Part shown: positions 50,931 to 59,228 of the stretch, in pieces
Layout of the letters: every line of letters starts with the position of its first letter
Position numbering within the stretch: position 1 is the stretch's first letter
Source: JBJYKD01 sp049310025
GTDB taxonomy: Bacteria > Bacillota > Thermosediminibacteria > Thermosediminibacterales > Tepidanaerobacteraceae
Assembly (NCBI RefSeq): GCF_049310025.1
Contig: NZ_JBJYKD010000002.1
Coordinates: 1 to 64,000 of the forward strand
DNA length: 64,000 nt
Direction: 5' to 3'
The notes under the pieces: model-generated
Database searches by the model: none
What the model saw: only the letters and a program-made list of their open reading frames with translations
What the model was told of the DNA's origin: nothing
Program-made: the position numbers and the translations under genes

Positions 50931-51152
50931 ATACCTCCTCTCTTCCCCTAACTGAAGTAGCGCTCCACCAAAAAACCGGGAATTTTTTGGTGACAGTTCC
51001 ATACCTCTTCGATATGGACCCAGCACGGTTTTCCGGGTAAAAACCGCACTTCGGCGGCGACCCCTTTCCCTTGGCATTATCGGCTCCCGGCCTCCGCAAA
51101 GGTACTCTTGATGCGCCGCAACCTCTACCCCAACTCTTACGAGATGAGGTAT
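50931..51152 (-). promoter_or_regulatory. lysA: Lysine riboswitch (L box) upstream of lysA
   Basis: The minus-strand leader contains the conserved core of the L box: GTAGAGGTTGCG, CAAGAGTAC, the GGAGCC.. region, and GGGGTCGCCGCCGAAGTG. The closing helix P1 can be drawn between ATACCTC (51152-51146) and GAGGTAT (50937-50931). The 3' P1 strand overlaps AGGTATTTGCC (antiterminator, 50936-50926), which can instead pair with GGCAAATATCT inside both terminators. Lysine binding should stabilise P1 and cause termination. 396 bases of non-coding sequence are fully explained by promoter, aptamer and terminators. Confidence 0.93.
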
Positions 51153-51170
51153 AAATATTCAGTTTAAAAC

Positions 51171-51200
51171 AATATAACACAAGAAATCCTACATTGTCAA
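51171..51200 (-). promoter_or_regulatory. lysA: Sigma-A promoter of lysA
   Basis: On the minus strand TTGACA (51200-51195), then 18 bases, TATATT (51176-51171). Transcription would begin just before the riboswitch P1 helix. It lies 10 bases after the stop of the preceding activase gene. Confidence 0.85.
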
Positions 51201-51210
51201 GAAAAAAAAT

Positions 51211-52182
51211 TTAAACGGCCAGGGAAGACGACCACCTTCCGCATTTATCTCCCCAGCGGGCCAGGAGCCTATTGTCTGAGAAAATCTGCACCACTTCGCA
51301 TAAGTTTGGGCACCCTTTGCACTCAAAACTGCCGACATGGTAATTTCGAAAAGCCACATCAAATCCCATAAAATTCGTTTTTTTATTTTCTTGCTGAGCC
51401 ATGTGCCTTGCGGCAAGGATGGCCGCTCCCACGGCCCCCATGACGTCGTAATTTTTTGGGACCGTTATTTCCATTCCCAGTTCATTTTCAAACGCTTTTT
51501 TTATTCCCACATTTGCCGCCACTCCGCCCTGAAAGAGCACGGGAGGTTTTATCTCCTTCCCCTTGGCAACATTCGCCAGATAATTTCTCACCAGCGCCTG
51601 GCAGAGGCCCCAGATGATATCCTCGACTTTATGCCCAATTTGCTGCTTATGTATCATATCCGACTCTGCAAAAACGGCGCACCGCCCTGCTATTCTGGTG
51701 GGGATCTTAGATTGAAGCGCTTTTTGCCCGAATTCTTCAATGGGTATGCCCAGCCTTTGAGCCTGCCTGTCCAAAAAGGAGCCGGTTCCGGCCGCACATA
51801 CAGTGTTCATGGCAAAATCCACCACGATCCCGTCTCTTATGATTATTATCTTCGAATCCTGTCCACCAATTTCCAAAATGGTGCTGGCACAGGGCACCTG
51901 AGATAGAGCCGCCACTGCGTGAGACGTGATTTCGTTTTTAACAATATCCGCCCCCACCAGGATTGATGCCAGTTGTCTTCCGCTGCCTGTAGCCCCCACG
52001 GCAAAAACTTCAATTTCATTTTTATACTTTTTCTGAAGCATTGAAAGGCCTTCTTTTATTGCGTCTATAGGCCTGCCCGCCGTCCTCAAATAAAGTTTTT
52101 CCACGAGTTTGTTCTGTTCGTCGAGCAAGACTAAATTGGTGCTGACCGAGCCCACATCAATTCCCAGCGAACATCTTGTCAT
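51211..52182 (-). CDS. BadF/BcrAD-type ATPase, acyl-CoA dehydratase activase
   Basis: A 323-residue ASKHA-fold ATPase with GIDVGSVSTNLVLLD, the phosphate loop EIGGQDSK, and the Fe-S cysteine region CAAGTGSFLD; a pair of cysteines here holds a [4Fe-4S] cluster at the dimer interface. Related proteins use ATP to push electrons into double-cubane enzymes. The C-terminus adds an uncommon cysteine group, CKGCPNLC. It overlaps the previous gene by 26 bases and forms a three-gene unit. Confidence 0.85.
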   Translation of the reverse strand: MTRCSLGIDVGSVSTNLVLLDEQNKLVEKLYLRTAGRPIDAIKEGLSMLQKKYKNEIEVFAVGATGSGRQLASILVGADIVKNEITSHAVAALSQVPCASTILEIGGQDSKIIIIRDGIVVDFAMNTVCAAGTGSFLDRQAQRLGIPIEEFGQKALQSKIPTRIAGRCAVFAESDMIHKQQIGHKVEDIIWGLCQALVRNYLANVAKGKEIKPPVLFQGGVAANVGIKKAFENELGMEITVPKNYDVMGAVGAAILAARHMAQQENKKTNFMGFDVAFRNYHVGSFECKGCPNLCEVVQIFSDNRLLARWGDKCGRWSSSLAV

Positions 52183-53272
52183 GGATATCCACCTCCGATC
52201 TGTGTCTTATCATGTCCACAAAAGCTTCAAGGCGTGTTCTAAAACCGGCTTCCGCCGAATGTTCATCCAAAACCAGAGTCATTACAGGGATTGAGTATTT
52301 TCTGCTTACATTCGGTAGAACGCTTTTTGCCACAATTTCTGGCATGCACGTAAAAGGCAGCAACTGGATAACGCCTTCAAAACCTTCCCTTGAAAATCTG
52401 ACAACCTCGGCTACCGTTTCCCGGCCGTGACCTCCCACAAAGCAGTTTATATATGGACTGGCAAGTTTCAGGATTTCAGCGTGCTCCTTTGGTTTTAAAA
52501 ATGAGGGAAAGATATTTTCTCGGAACCAATCGGTAATATAAATACTCCTCCGAACTTCCACCCCCAGTTCACCCAGCTGTTTTTCAATATACAGATTTAC
52601 AAAAGGTTCTAAAACAGTATATATTTCTCCCGCCAGCCCTATTTTGACCGGGATTCTACTGCCATCTACTTTTATGCTCAAAAACATCTCCTGTATTTCA
52701 CGCTTCACATCTCCCATTTCGGCTTCGTTCCTCGCCTTTTCTATCAGCTTCATCGCCTCGTCATACTTTCTTTCGGTATCCCCTTTGTTCAGTTCCAGCG
52801 GTCTTGTTTTGCTGGCCATTCGATCCAGCTCATCCAGGAGGATGGCTTTTTGCCACGCCAACTTCCCCGCATTCACAATCTCTTTAAAGGTGCGGTTTTT
52901 CTTATTGACTATGCGGCCCAGCTTTTGAATCAACTCTAATAAATGACCCCTCGGTGGCTCAAGGACCACCATGTCAAAATGAAACCCCAAATCTTTTAAA
53001 ATTTCTCTCTGAACCTGGGCATAGTATCCAAACCTGCATGGCCCTGAACCTCCCGCCATAACTATGACATCAGCACCCTTTTCCAAAGATTCAATAAAAT
53101 TCCCTATGTTTATTTTCAGAGGGAGGCAGGCAAATTCCGGCGAGTGTTTGACCCCGAGCTCCAGTGTTCTTTTATTACAAATCGGTGGCACTATAACTTC
53201 AACACCCAGCTGCTCGAAAAAAGTTTTTATGGGTATATAAATATTACCCATATGCGGAAAGGTTATTTTCAC
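52157..53272 (-). CDS. Acyl-CoA dehydratase activase-related protein, DUF2229 type, copy 2
   Basis: A 371-residue relative of the 2-hydroxyacyl-CoA dehydratase/double-cubane protein group. Cysteines that could bind a cluster sit in EFACLPLK, SGPCRFGYYAQ and LPFTCMPE. The C-terminal LDEHSAEAGFRTRLEAFVDMI motif is shared with the preceding gene. Substrate is unknown; related proteins handle reactions requiring very low-potential electrons. The start is a GTG and overlaps the previous gene by 29 bases. Confidence 0.75.
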   Translation of the reverse strand: MKITFPHMGNIYIPIKTFFEQLGVEVIVPPICNKRTLELGVKHSPEFACLPLKINIGNFIESLEKGADVIVMAGGSGPCRFGYYAQVQREILKDLGFHFDMVVLEPPRGHLLELIQKLGRIVNKKNRTFKEIVNAGKLAWQKAILLDELDRMASKTRPLELNKGDTERKYDEAMKLIEKARNEAEMGDVKREIQEMFLSIKVDGSRIPVKIGLAGEIYTVLEPFVNLYIEKQLGELGVEVRRSIYITDWFRENIFPSFLKPKEHAEILKLASPYINCFVGGHGRETVAEVVRFSREGFEGVIQLLPFTCMPEIVAKSVLPNVSRKYSIPVMTLVLDEHSAEAGFRTRLEAFVDMIRHRSEVDIHDKMFAGN

Positions 53273-54242
53273 CGTCTTTTCTCCCTTCTAAGATATCCAA
53301 AAACGCCTCGAGCCTTGTATTAAAACCGGCTTCTCCAGCATGCTCATCAAGGTTTAAATAAAGAAAAGGCATTTTATACTTCCGTATAACCATGCGCTCC
53401 AGAAGTTCGCCCACCAGGGAATCGGGGCCGCAACCGAAGGAGGCCACATGTATAATGCCGTCTATTTCTTCCTCTTCCAGATGACAATATGCGCAACCTA
53501 TTATGTTCCTGCCAAGAGTCCAGAACATGTCCTTGGGCAGGTTTGCCGCTCCCCGGAGGATTTTCCTTAAAGGCACCATTTCTGGTGTTATTACTTTTAC
53601 ACTGTTCTGACTCAATTTTGAAATCAAATTCATGTTAATAAAGCTGTCATAGAGATTATATGGGTGTCCCAGCAGGAGAACCGCATATTTGAAGTCGTTA
53701 ACGCGGTTAATTCCGTTTTTTAGATCATAATTGTTTAATATATTGTTTAAAGCCTCTTGTGCATCTACGCTAAATCTTTTCGCATGGTTTTTATAAGCTT
53801 TCCAGGCTTTAATATACGCTGCGATGATATTCAGTTTATTTTTATTTAGAATTCTGCCGATCTGAAAAAAATGTTCGTACATACCGCTTTTCCTTTTGTA
53901 TAAATCAAGTTTCGTATCTATCATTAGCGGCAAATCTGGAATGTTGCTTTTAATCATGTCCGGAAGCCCTAAAAACTTGGGGCAGATATATTTTTTCGGC
54001 TCTACGCTTACAATTCTCGGCACATATAAGGCGTCAACCTTTCCCAGTAGTTCTTTGACATGCCCGTGAAAAAGTTTCACCGGCAGGCAGGCGTCATCCA
54101 CCGTCAATTCAACGCCGTCTTTTAAAATTTTTTTGTTTGTGGGACCGGAAAGCACCACCTCATGCCCCAAATTTTCAAAGAAGGTTTTCCAGAGGGGATA
54201 ATAATTGTAAAAAAGCAAAGCTCTGGGTATCCCTATTTTCAT
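53244..54242 (-). CDS. Acyl-CoA dehydratase activase-related protein, DUF2229 type, copy 1
   Basis: A 332-residue paralogue of the gene downstream. It opens with MKIGIPRALLFYNYYPLWK, has conserved cysteines in DDACLPVKLFHGH and ASFGCGPDSLVG, and ends with LDEHAGEAGFNTRLEAFLDIL. Together with its neighbour it corresponds to the two halves of larger single-chain proteins in other anaerobes, so this is a split form. ATG with AGAGGTG; first gene of the set. Confidence 0.75.
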   Translation of the reverse strand: MKIGIPRALLFYNYYPLWKTFFENLGHEVVLSGPTNKKILKDGVELTVDDACLPVKLFHGHVKELLGKVDALYVPRIVSVEPKKYICPKFLGLPDMIKSNIPDLPLMIDTKLDLYKRKSGMYEHFFQIGRILNKNKLNIIAAYIKAWKAYKNHAKRFSVDAQEALNNILNNYDLKNGINRVNDFKYAVLLLGHPYNLYDSFINMNLISKLSQNSVKVITPEMVPLRKILRGAANLPKDMFWTLGRNIIGCAYCHLEEEEIDGIIHVASFGCGPDSLVGELLERMVIRKYKMPFLYLNLDEHAGEAGFNTRLEAFLDILEGRKDGENNLSAYG

Positions 54243-54288
54243 AATCACACCTCTATTACCATTTCTTTACCTATTTATTTCCATTTTT

Positions 54289-55716
54289 TCATTTTTTATA
54301 TCTTTCCCGGTTTTGAATTTCAGGTATGGGCTTTCTAAAGATCACTGTCGACAGGGCCTTTCTATCCAGTGGAATTAGAGGCCACATGTAAGAATTATTA
54401 TCTACGGATCTGGTGGTAAAAAGTACGGCCAAAGTCAAAATTACACCCGCCATAAAACCCGGCGCTGAAAAAATCCCTGTTAGTATCAGTATTAAAAGCC
54501 TGAAAAGCCTCACTGCGAGAGCAAACTCTATGCTGGGTGTGGCAAAGGTTCCTATCGCGGTTATTGCAATGTATAAAATTGTTTCCGATGAGAAAAGGCC
54601 AATTTCTACCGCAAACTGCCCCAGCATAATGGCTCCAAGTAAACCCAGGGATGTCGCCAGGGCGTTGGGAGTGTGTATTAGCGCTATTCTTATTAAGTCA
54701 AGCCCAATCTCCAGGATCAGAAACTGGCCAAATAGAGGTACCGGGGTGTCCTTCCTGGGCCCGATAAACTTAAGCCACGAAGGCAACAATGCTCTGCTGT
54801 AGACCAGTACCAGCCATAGTGGGGGCAGTATCCAGGACAGTATTATCCCCAGTATCCTTACCCAGCGAATATAAGTTCCCACTATGGGGTTCTGGTAATA
54901 GTCCTCGGCGTGCTGGATAAAGTTAAAAATATTGGCCGGTAGGATCATTACGCTGGGGGATGTATCCACCATAACAGCAATGTAGCCTTCCAACAGATGA
55001 GCTGCCACCACATCGGGTCTTTCGGTGAACCGGACTTTAGGAAAAGGATTCCAGTTTTTTCCTACAATAAATTCCTCAAGACTTTTTTCGGCCATCACCA
55101 GATCATCGGTCTTAATGCCCTTAATTTTGGCCTTGATTCTCTCCACCAGCTCAGGATCAGCCTTGTCTCTTAAATATGAAACCACCACGTCGGTTTTTGT
55201 CCTCAGACCAACTTTCAGGATTTCGTTGCGCAGCGAGGGGTCTTTCAACCTTCGCCTAATCAGGGCTGTGTTAAAAACCACCGTTTCAACCAGGCCGTCT
55301 CTGGGACCCCTGGTAACCCTTTCAAGATCGGGCTCCTCGGGATTCCTGGCGGGGTATTGTCTGGCATCGATGATAATGGCTTCCTTTAGGCCGTCTATGA
55401 GCAAGGCCACCGGGCCGGCCAGTACGTTGTCTATAACCTCTTCAATGGTTGACACCGCTTCTACTTCGATATAACTGATTTTTGATTTTATCAGGTTTTC
55501 CACGGTTTCCGGAAAAAAATCCTCTTTCTTTACTCTCAATAGCGTCTCCAGAATTCTCAATATAACCTGATCTTTAACAAAACCGTCGATAAAGACCAGA
55601 GCCGCACTTCTTTCGGCTATTTTTAACGGCCTGGATATAATGTCAAAACTTTCGCCTATCCCAAGCTTTTCCGACAGAAAATCCAGGTTTTCATTCAGCT
55701 GTCTTTTTATTTCCAT
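54289..55716 (-). CDS. spoVAF: Stage V sporulation protein AF
   Basis: About 475 residues of the GerA germinant-receptor/SpoVAF family. The N-terminal soluble half (1-270) contains TRGPRDGLVETVVFNTALIRRRL, then 5-6 membrane helices from about residue 280. Found at the end of spoVA operons and involved in spore germination. ATG at 55716 with GGGAAGTG is chosen over the frame opening 12 codons earlier. Confidence 0.92.
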   Translation of the reverse strand: MEIKRQLNENLDFLSEKLGIGESFDIISRPLKIAERSAALVFIDGFVKDQVILRILETLLRVKKEDFFPETVENLIKSKISYIEVEAVSTIEEVIDNVLAGPVALLIDGLKEAIIIDARQYPARNPEEPDLERVTRGPRDGLVETVVFNTALIRRRLKDPSLRNEILKVGLRTKTDVVVSYLRDKADPELVERIKAKIKGIKTDDLVMAEKSLEEFIVGKNWNPFPKVRFTERPDVVAAHLLEGYIAVMVDTSPSVMILPANIFNFIQHAEDYYQNPIVGTYIRWVRILGIILSWILPPLWLVLVYSRALLPSWLKFIGPRKDTPVPLFGQFLILEIGLDLIRIALIHTPNALATSLGLLGAIMLGQFAVEIGLFSSETILYIAITAIGTFATPSIEFALAVRLFRLLILILTGIFSAPGFMAGVILTLAVLFTTRSVDNNSYMWPLIPLDRKALSTVIFRKPIPEIQNRERYKK

Positions 55717-55720
55717 CGAT

Positions 55721-56098
55721 TCACTTCCCGGCAAGAAAATATAGAAATACAAGCATTCTAAATACTGCCAGCTTTATCATTATAACCGGCCATGGTTTTC
55801 GGAAACCGGCAAGGGGGTTTATCAGATCGAGCCACGGGATTTCTTTGGGCCCGGCAAGCCCCAAACCAATCGTCAGCAAAAATAGAGGACCTAAAATAGT
55901 CAAAAAGCTTTTTCCACCGGGCCAGGTAATGGAAGAAAAAATACCCCCGGCAATAACTTCTGTTATTCGTGATTGAAGAACCAGAGAAATACACACGGAA
56001 AACAACAAGTCGGCACAGGAAATTAAAAATACTATATTCCAGTACCTTGGGCTTATAATTAATATGGTTAGAAGGATACCTATAATATCAATCAACAT
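55721..56098 (-). CDS. Membrane protein of the spoVA operon, function unknown
   Basis: A 125-residue very hydrophobic protein with four predicted membrane segments. It lies in the position between spoVAE and spoVAF. It does not match Bacillus SpoVAA, SpoVAB or SpoVAEA as I remember them. Good ATG start with GGAGAAAAAA, 4-base spacing to spoVAF. Probably a component or helper of the SpoVA dipicolinic acid channel (inference). Confidence 0.7.
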   Translation of the reverse strand: MLIDIIGILLTILIISPRYWNIVFLISCADLLFSVCISLVLQSRITEVIAGGIFSSITWPGGKSFLTILGPLFLLTIGLGLAGPKEIPWLDLINPLAGFRKPWPVIMIKLAVFRMLVFLYFLAGK

Positions 56099-56107
56099 TT
56101 TTTTCTC

Positions 56108-56461
56108 CTACTTGGATTTGGGATTGAAAACAACCGCCATTAAATATCCGAATACTACCGCAGCCGTTATCCCGGCTGCGGCGGACCTCAATGCGCCGGT
56201 GAATATACCCCAAAAGCCGTATTTATCTACATCCTCTATTACCCCCGTTACCAGATTGTGCCCGAACCCCGGTAGAGGTATCGTTGCCCCCGCCTTTCCT
56301 ATTTCCACCAGCGGCTGATAGAGGCCCAAACCGCTGAGAATAGCCCCTAAAGTGACAAATAACACCAGCACATGGGCTGGCGTCAGCTTGGTAGTATCCA
56401 TTAAGATTTGCCCCACCACACAGATTAATCCGCCTATGATAAAAGCCATTAAATAATCCAT
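56108..56461 (-). CDS. spoVAE: Stage V sporulation protein AE (SpoVAEb)
   Basis: A 117-residue membrane protein with the signature FIIGGLICVVGQILMD and GFGHNLVTGVIEDV. Part of the channel that moves dipicolinic acid into and out of the forespore. 9 bases separate it from the next gene. Confidence 0.93.
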   Translation of the reverse strand: MDYLMAFIIGGLICVVGQILMDTTKLTPAHVLVLFVTLGAILSGLGLYQPLVEIGKAGATIPLPGFGHNLVTGVIEDVDKYGFWGIFTGALRSAAAGITAAVVFGYLMAVVFNPKSK

Positions 56462-56485
56462 TTTCTGTATTCTCCTCTTAAAAAT

Positions 56486-57496
56486 TTAAATGTTTTCAAT
56501 GGCCACGGCGTGTGCGATGCACGGTATGGTATCTCCCTGCTGGGTGCTGGTGGTGCTCAAAAGTGCACCGGTAGCCACCAGCAATACTCTATTGTATTTC
56601 CCCTTTAACATCTCTTTGTAAATATAACCGCACGTGACGACGGCGGCACAGGCGCAACCGCTGCCCCCCGCGTGCACGTCTTGATCAGGGCTGTATATCA
56701 AGAGACCACAGTCCGAATACTTATCGGAAACATCATAACCCTTTTGCTTCAAGAGCTCCTCCGCAATATCTTTTCCTACGCTTGCAAGATCCCCGGTCAG
56801 GATAATGTCATAATCACAAGGGTTCCGCCCGGTATCCTGAAAATGGCGGGTTATGGTATCTACGGCGGCGGGGGCCATGGCCGTGCCCATATCGTTGGGG
56901 TTTATCTCCCCCATATCTATAACCTTGCCGGTGGTAAAATATGTGATCCGGGGATTTTGCGCTTTGGAAGATATAACCGCAGCCCCGGCTCCTGTCACGG
57001 TGGTCTGGGCTGTAGGCGGCCTTTGGGTGCCCAATTCCAGCGGAAATCTGTATTGTCGCTCGGCGGTGCAGAAGTGGCTGGAAGTGGCCACCACAAGGTT
57101 ATCGGCGTATCCCCCGTCCACCATCATCGCTCCAATGCCAAGCCCTTCGGACATGGTGGAACAGGCACCGTATATCCCCAAAAACGGAAAGCCCAGTTCC
57201 CTCGCCGCAAAACCGGCTGATATTATCTGGTTCAAAAGGTCTCCCGCCACAAAGTACTCTATACTTGTGTGCGGAATCCTGCTGTTTTTAATCGCCATTT
57301 CGGCGGCTTCTTTAAGCATTTTTCTCTCGGCTTTTTCCCAGCTCTTTTCTTTATATATGTTGTCATTCAGTGTCAGATCGAAGTAGTTTTTTAGCGGGCC
57401 CTGACCCTCCTTGGGCCCCACAATAGAAGCCGTTGCTATAATGGAAGGTGGATTTTGAAATTTTACTGTCTGTAAACCCAGTTTTTTGGCAGACAA
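56486..57496 (-). CDS. spoVAD: Stage V sporulation protein AD
   Basis: A 336-residue soluble thiolase-fold protein that binds dipicolinic acid; the hallmarks FLGIYGACSTMSEGL and GAGAAVISSK are visible. It lies between spoVAC and spoVAE as in other spore formers. TTG start with GGAGGAAA. Confidence 0.94.
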   Translation of the reverse strand: MSAKKLGLQTVKFQNPPSIIATASIVGPKEGQGPLKNYFDLTLNDNIYKEKSWEKAERKMLKEAAEMAIKNSRIPHTSIEYFVAGDLLNQIISAGFAARELGFPFLGIYGACSTMSEGLGIGAMMVDGGYADNLVVATSSHFCTAERQYRFPLELGTQRPPTAQTTVTGAGAAVISSKAQNPRITYFTTGKVIDMGEINPNDMGTAMAPAAVDTITRHFQDTGRNPCDYDIILTGDLASVGKDIAEELLKQKGYDVSDKYSDCGLLIYSPDQDVHAGGSGCACAAVVTCGYIYKEMLKGKYNRVLLVATGALLSTTSTQQGDTIPCIAHAVAIENI

Positions 57497-57507
57497 AACC
57501 TTTCCTC

Positions 57508-57957
57508 CTAAAGCTTTATTAAATAATAAATAAGGCCGATTACAACTGCTGAAGAAATCCCGTACACCAGAACCGGCCCAGCCACCACGAACATTTTTGC
57601 AGCCACGCCAAACACGTAACCTTCCCTCTTAAACTCCATGGCCGGAGCCACGATGGAATTGGCGAAACCCGTGATTGGCACTATCGAACCCGCACCCGCC
57701 CGTTTACCGATCTTGTCGTAAATCCCCAAGCCTGTCAATAACGCTCCCAAAAATACCATAATAGCGGCCGTAGGGGCTCCCGCTTCTTTCTGGCTCATAC
57801 CGGTGGAGATAAAAAAATTCATCACCAACTGCCCTACAACACAGATTAACCCGCCGATCAAAAAAGCCATTATTATATTCTGGAGGTAGGGTGGTTTCGG
57901 CCGTTTTTGTTTGACAAAATTTTTGTAGTCCTGTTGCTCTTTTGTGAGTTTAGACAT
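57508..57957 (-). CDS. spoVAC: Stage V sporulation protein AC
   Basis: A 149-residue membrane protein with the related signature FLIGGLICVVGQLVMN and PITGFANSIVAPAMEFKREG. Mechanosensitive channel component for dipicolinic acid. First gene of the spoVA set. Confidence 0.94.
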   Translation of the reverse strand: MSKLTKEQQDYKNFVKQKRPKPPYLQNIIMAFLIGGLICVVGQLVMNFFISTGMSQKEAGAPTAAIMVFLGALLTGLGIYDKIGKRAGAGSIVPITGFANSIVAPAMEFKREGYVFGVAAKMFVVAGPVLVYGISSAVVIGLIYYLIKL

Positions 57958-57985
57958 GCTGCCCTCCCCTTTTGTTTTTCACTCT

Positions 57986-58014
57986 AAAAACGAGCACTTT
58001 ATGTGCCCGTTTTT
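57986..58014 (-). terminator. Terminator after the dodecin gene
   Basis: AAAAACG-GCAC/GTGC-CGTTTTT hairpin that covers the dodecin stop codon and ends in five U residues on the minus strand. spoVAC needs a separate start or readthrough. Confidence 0.75.
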
Positions 58015-58225
58015 AGCTTTCTGTAGTTCCGTCGACTTTAAACGCTATGGCCACGTCGGCCTTGTATTCGACAATTTTGCCGTTGTTCACATTGGCGGTG
58101 TTATTTAAGACTTCCACCCCCGTGATATTTCTGATGGTTTTACTGGCATCCCTCACGGCATTTTCCACAGCTTCCTGCCAGCTGTTCTTTGATTCTCCTA
58201 CAACTTCAATAACTTTCACAGTCAT
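58013..58225 (-). CDS. Dodecin family flavin-binding protein
   Basis: A 70-residue protein with the dodecin pattern KVIEVVGESKNSWQEAVENA and EYKADVAIAFKV. Dodecins form 12-mers storing flavin or other cofactors. Overlaps the upstream membrane gene by 4 bases (ATGA), so translation is coupled. Placed between sigF and spoVAC, which suggests a spore-related use here. Confidence 0.92.
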   Translation of the reverse strand: MTVKVIEVVGESKNSWQEAVENAVRDASKTIRNITGVEVLNNTANVNNGKIVEYKADVAIAFKVDGTTES

Positions 58226-58434
58226 CTTAACGTCCCCTCCTCATTTATGGTTACAATTTTATTTTCCCCTATTAGACTGTCCTTATTCTCCAAATACAAG
58301 ACAAGTTTGGCGCTTTTGGGCACGCGATTTTTGTAAATTTTTACGGCTACAAAAAGGCTTGACGCTACAGCAAATAAAAAAATGAGCACTACAATCAGCG
58401 TTTTTCTGTTTAATGAAAGCACGGCATGTATCAC
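58222..58434 (-). CDS. Small single-span membrane protein
   Basis: A 70-residue protein I do not recognise. Residues 10-33 form one membrane helix (TLIVVLIFLFAVASSLFVAV) followed by a short basic stretch and a charged tail. ATG with GAGGTG. Coupled to the dodecin gene and preceded by a sigma-G-like promoter at 58443-58472. Confidence 0.6.
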   Translation of the reverse strand: MIHAVLSLNRKTLIVVLIFLFAVASSLFVAVKIYKNRVPKSAKLVLYLENKDSLIGENKIVTINEEGTLR

Positions 58435-58442
58435 CTCTAGTT

Positions 58443-58472
58443 TATTATTGTATGGCTTGGTTTTTTTTATGC
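58443..58472 (-). promoter_or_regulatory. Possible sigma-G promoter upstream of the dodecin pair
   Basis: On the minus strand GCATA (58472-58468), 18 bases, AATAATA (58449-58443). The consensus is GHATR-N18-CATWNTA; the -10 box differs by one base. Confidence 0.5.
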
Positions 58473-58500
58473 AAAAAAAAAGCCCTGGAAAAGGCTGTTT
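58472..58500 (-). terminator. Terminator of sigF
   Basis: AGCC-TTTTCCAG-GGCT on the minus strand then nine U residues, immediately after the sigF stop. Confidence 0.75.
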
Positions 58501-59223
58501 TTAGGATATAAGTTCTTTTATTTTGTTTAGTATCTTTCGCTCTAATCTGGAAACCTGAACCTGTGTCATGCCCAGGATACCGGCCACTTCCATTTGGGTC
58601 TTGTCCTTGAAATACCTCAGTATTATAATCTGGCGCTCTTCTTTGCTTAGCTTTGCAAGGGCTTCTTTTAAAGCTATTCTGTCAAGCCACTGATTCTGCC
58701 GGTGTTCATCAGCCTCTATCTGGTCAATGTAGTAAATTGGTGACCCGTCGTCCTGATAGGCTATATCGTTTAGAGAAATCAAAGACTGTTGGGATTCCAA
58801 GACCATTACCACTTCTTCCGGTGAAAGCTTCGTCTCCTCGGCCAGTTCATTGATCGTCGGCTCTCTATCCAGCGTTTTTATGAGCATCTCCCTGGCTTGT
58901 TGAATTTTCCCGGCCATCTCCTTAAAAGACCTGGCTACTTTTACCGGGCTGTCATCTCGTAAAAATCTGCGAATCTCGCCCATTATCATGGGTACCGCAT
59001 ACGTGGAAAACCTTACGTTGTAATTGAAATCAAATTTTTCGATGGCCTTGAGCAGGCCAATACTTCCTATCTGAAATAAATCCTCCAGTTCATAACCTCT
59101 ATTGTTGAACCTCTTTACAATGCTCCAGACCAGGCCGAGGTTCAGGGATACCAGTTCATCTTTGGCCTGTTTGTCCCCCTGCTTTGCCCTTTTTAAAAGC
59201 TCCATTGATCTGTTTAAATCCAT
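58501..59223 (-). CDS. sigF: Sporulation sigma factor F
   Basis: A 240-residue sigma-70 family factor, the first forespore-specific one. Region 2 has YELEDLFQIGSIGLLKAIEKFD and RFSTYAVPMIMGEI; region 4 has EERQIIILRYFKDKTQ and MTQVQVSRLERKIL. It is encoded after its anti-sigma factor, as in Bacillus. Confidence 0.96.
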   Translation of the reverse strand: MDLNRSMELLKRAKQGDKQAKDELVSLNLGLVWSIVKRFNNRGYELEDLFQIGSIGLLKAIEKFDFNYNVRFSTYAVPMIMGEIRRFLRDDSPVKVARSFKEMAGKIQQAREMLIKTLDREPTINELAEETKLSPEEVVMVLESQQSLISLNDIAYQDDGSPIYYIDQIEADEHRQNQWLDRIALKEALAKLSKEERQIIILRYFKDKTQMEVAGILGMTQVQVSRLERKILNKIKELIS

Positions 59224-59228
59224 AACCT

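Noticed and set aside
57958..58012. A sigma-G promoter directly in front of spoVAC
   Set aside because: Only the dodecin terminator is seen there; no GHATR/CATWNTA pair at 18-base spacing was found.
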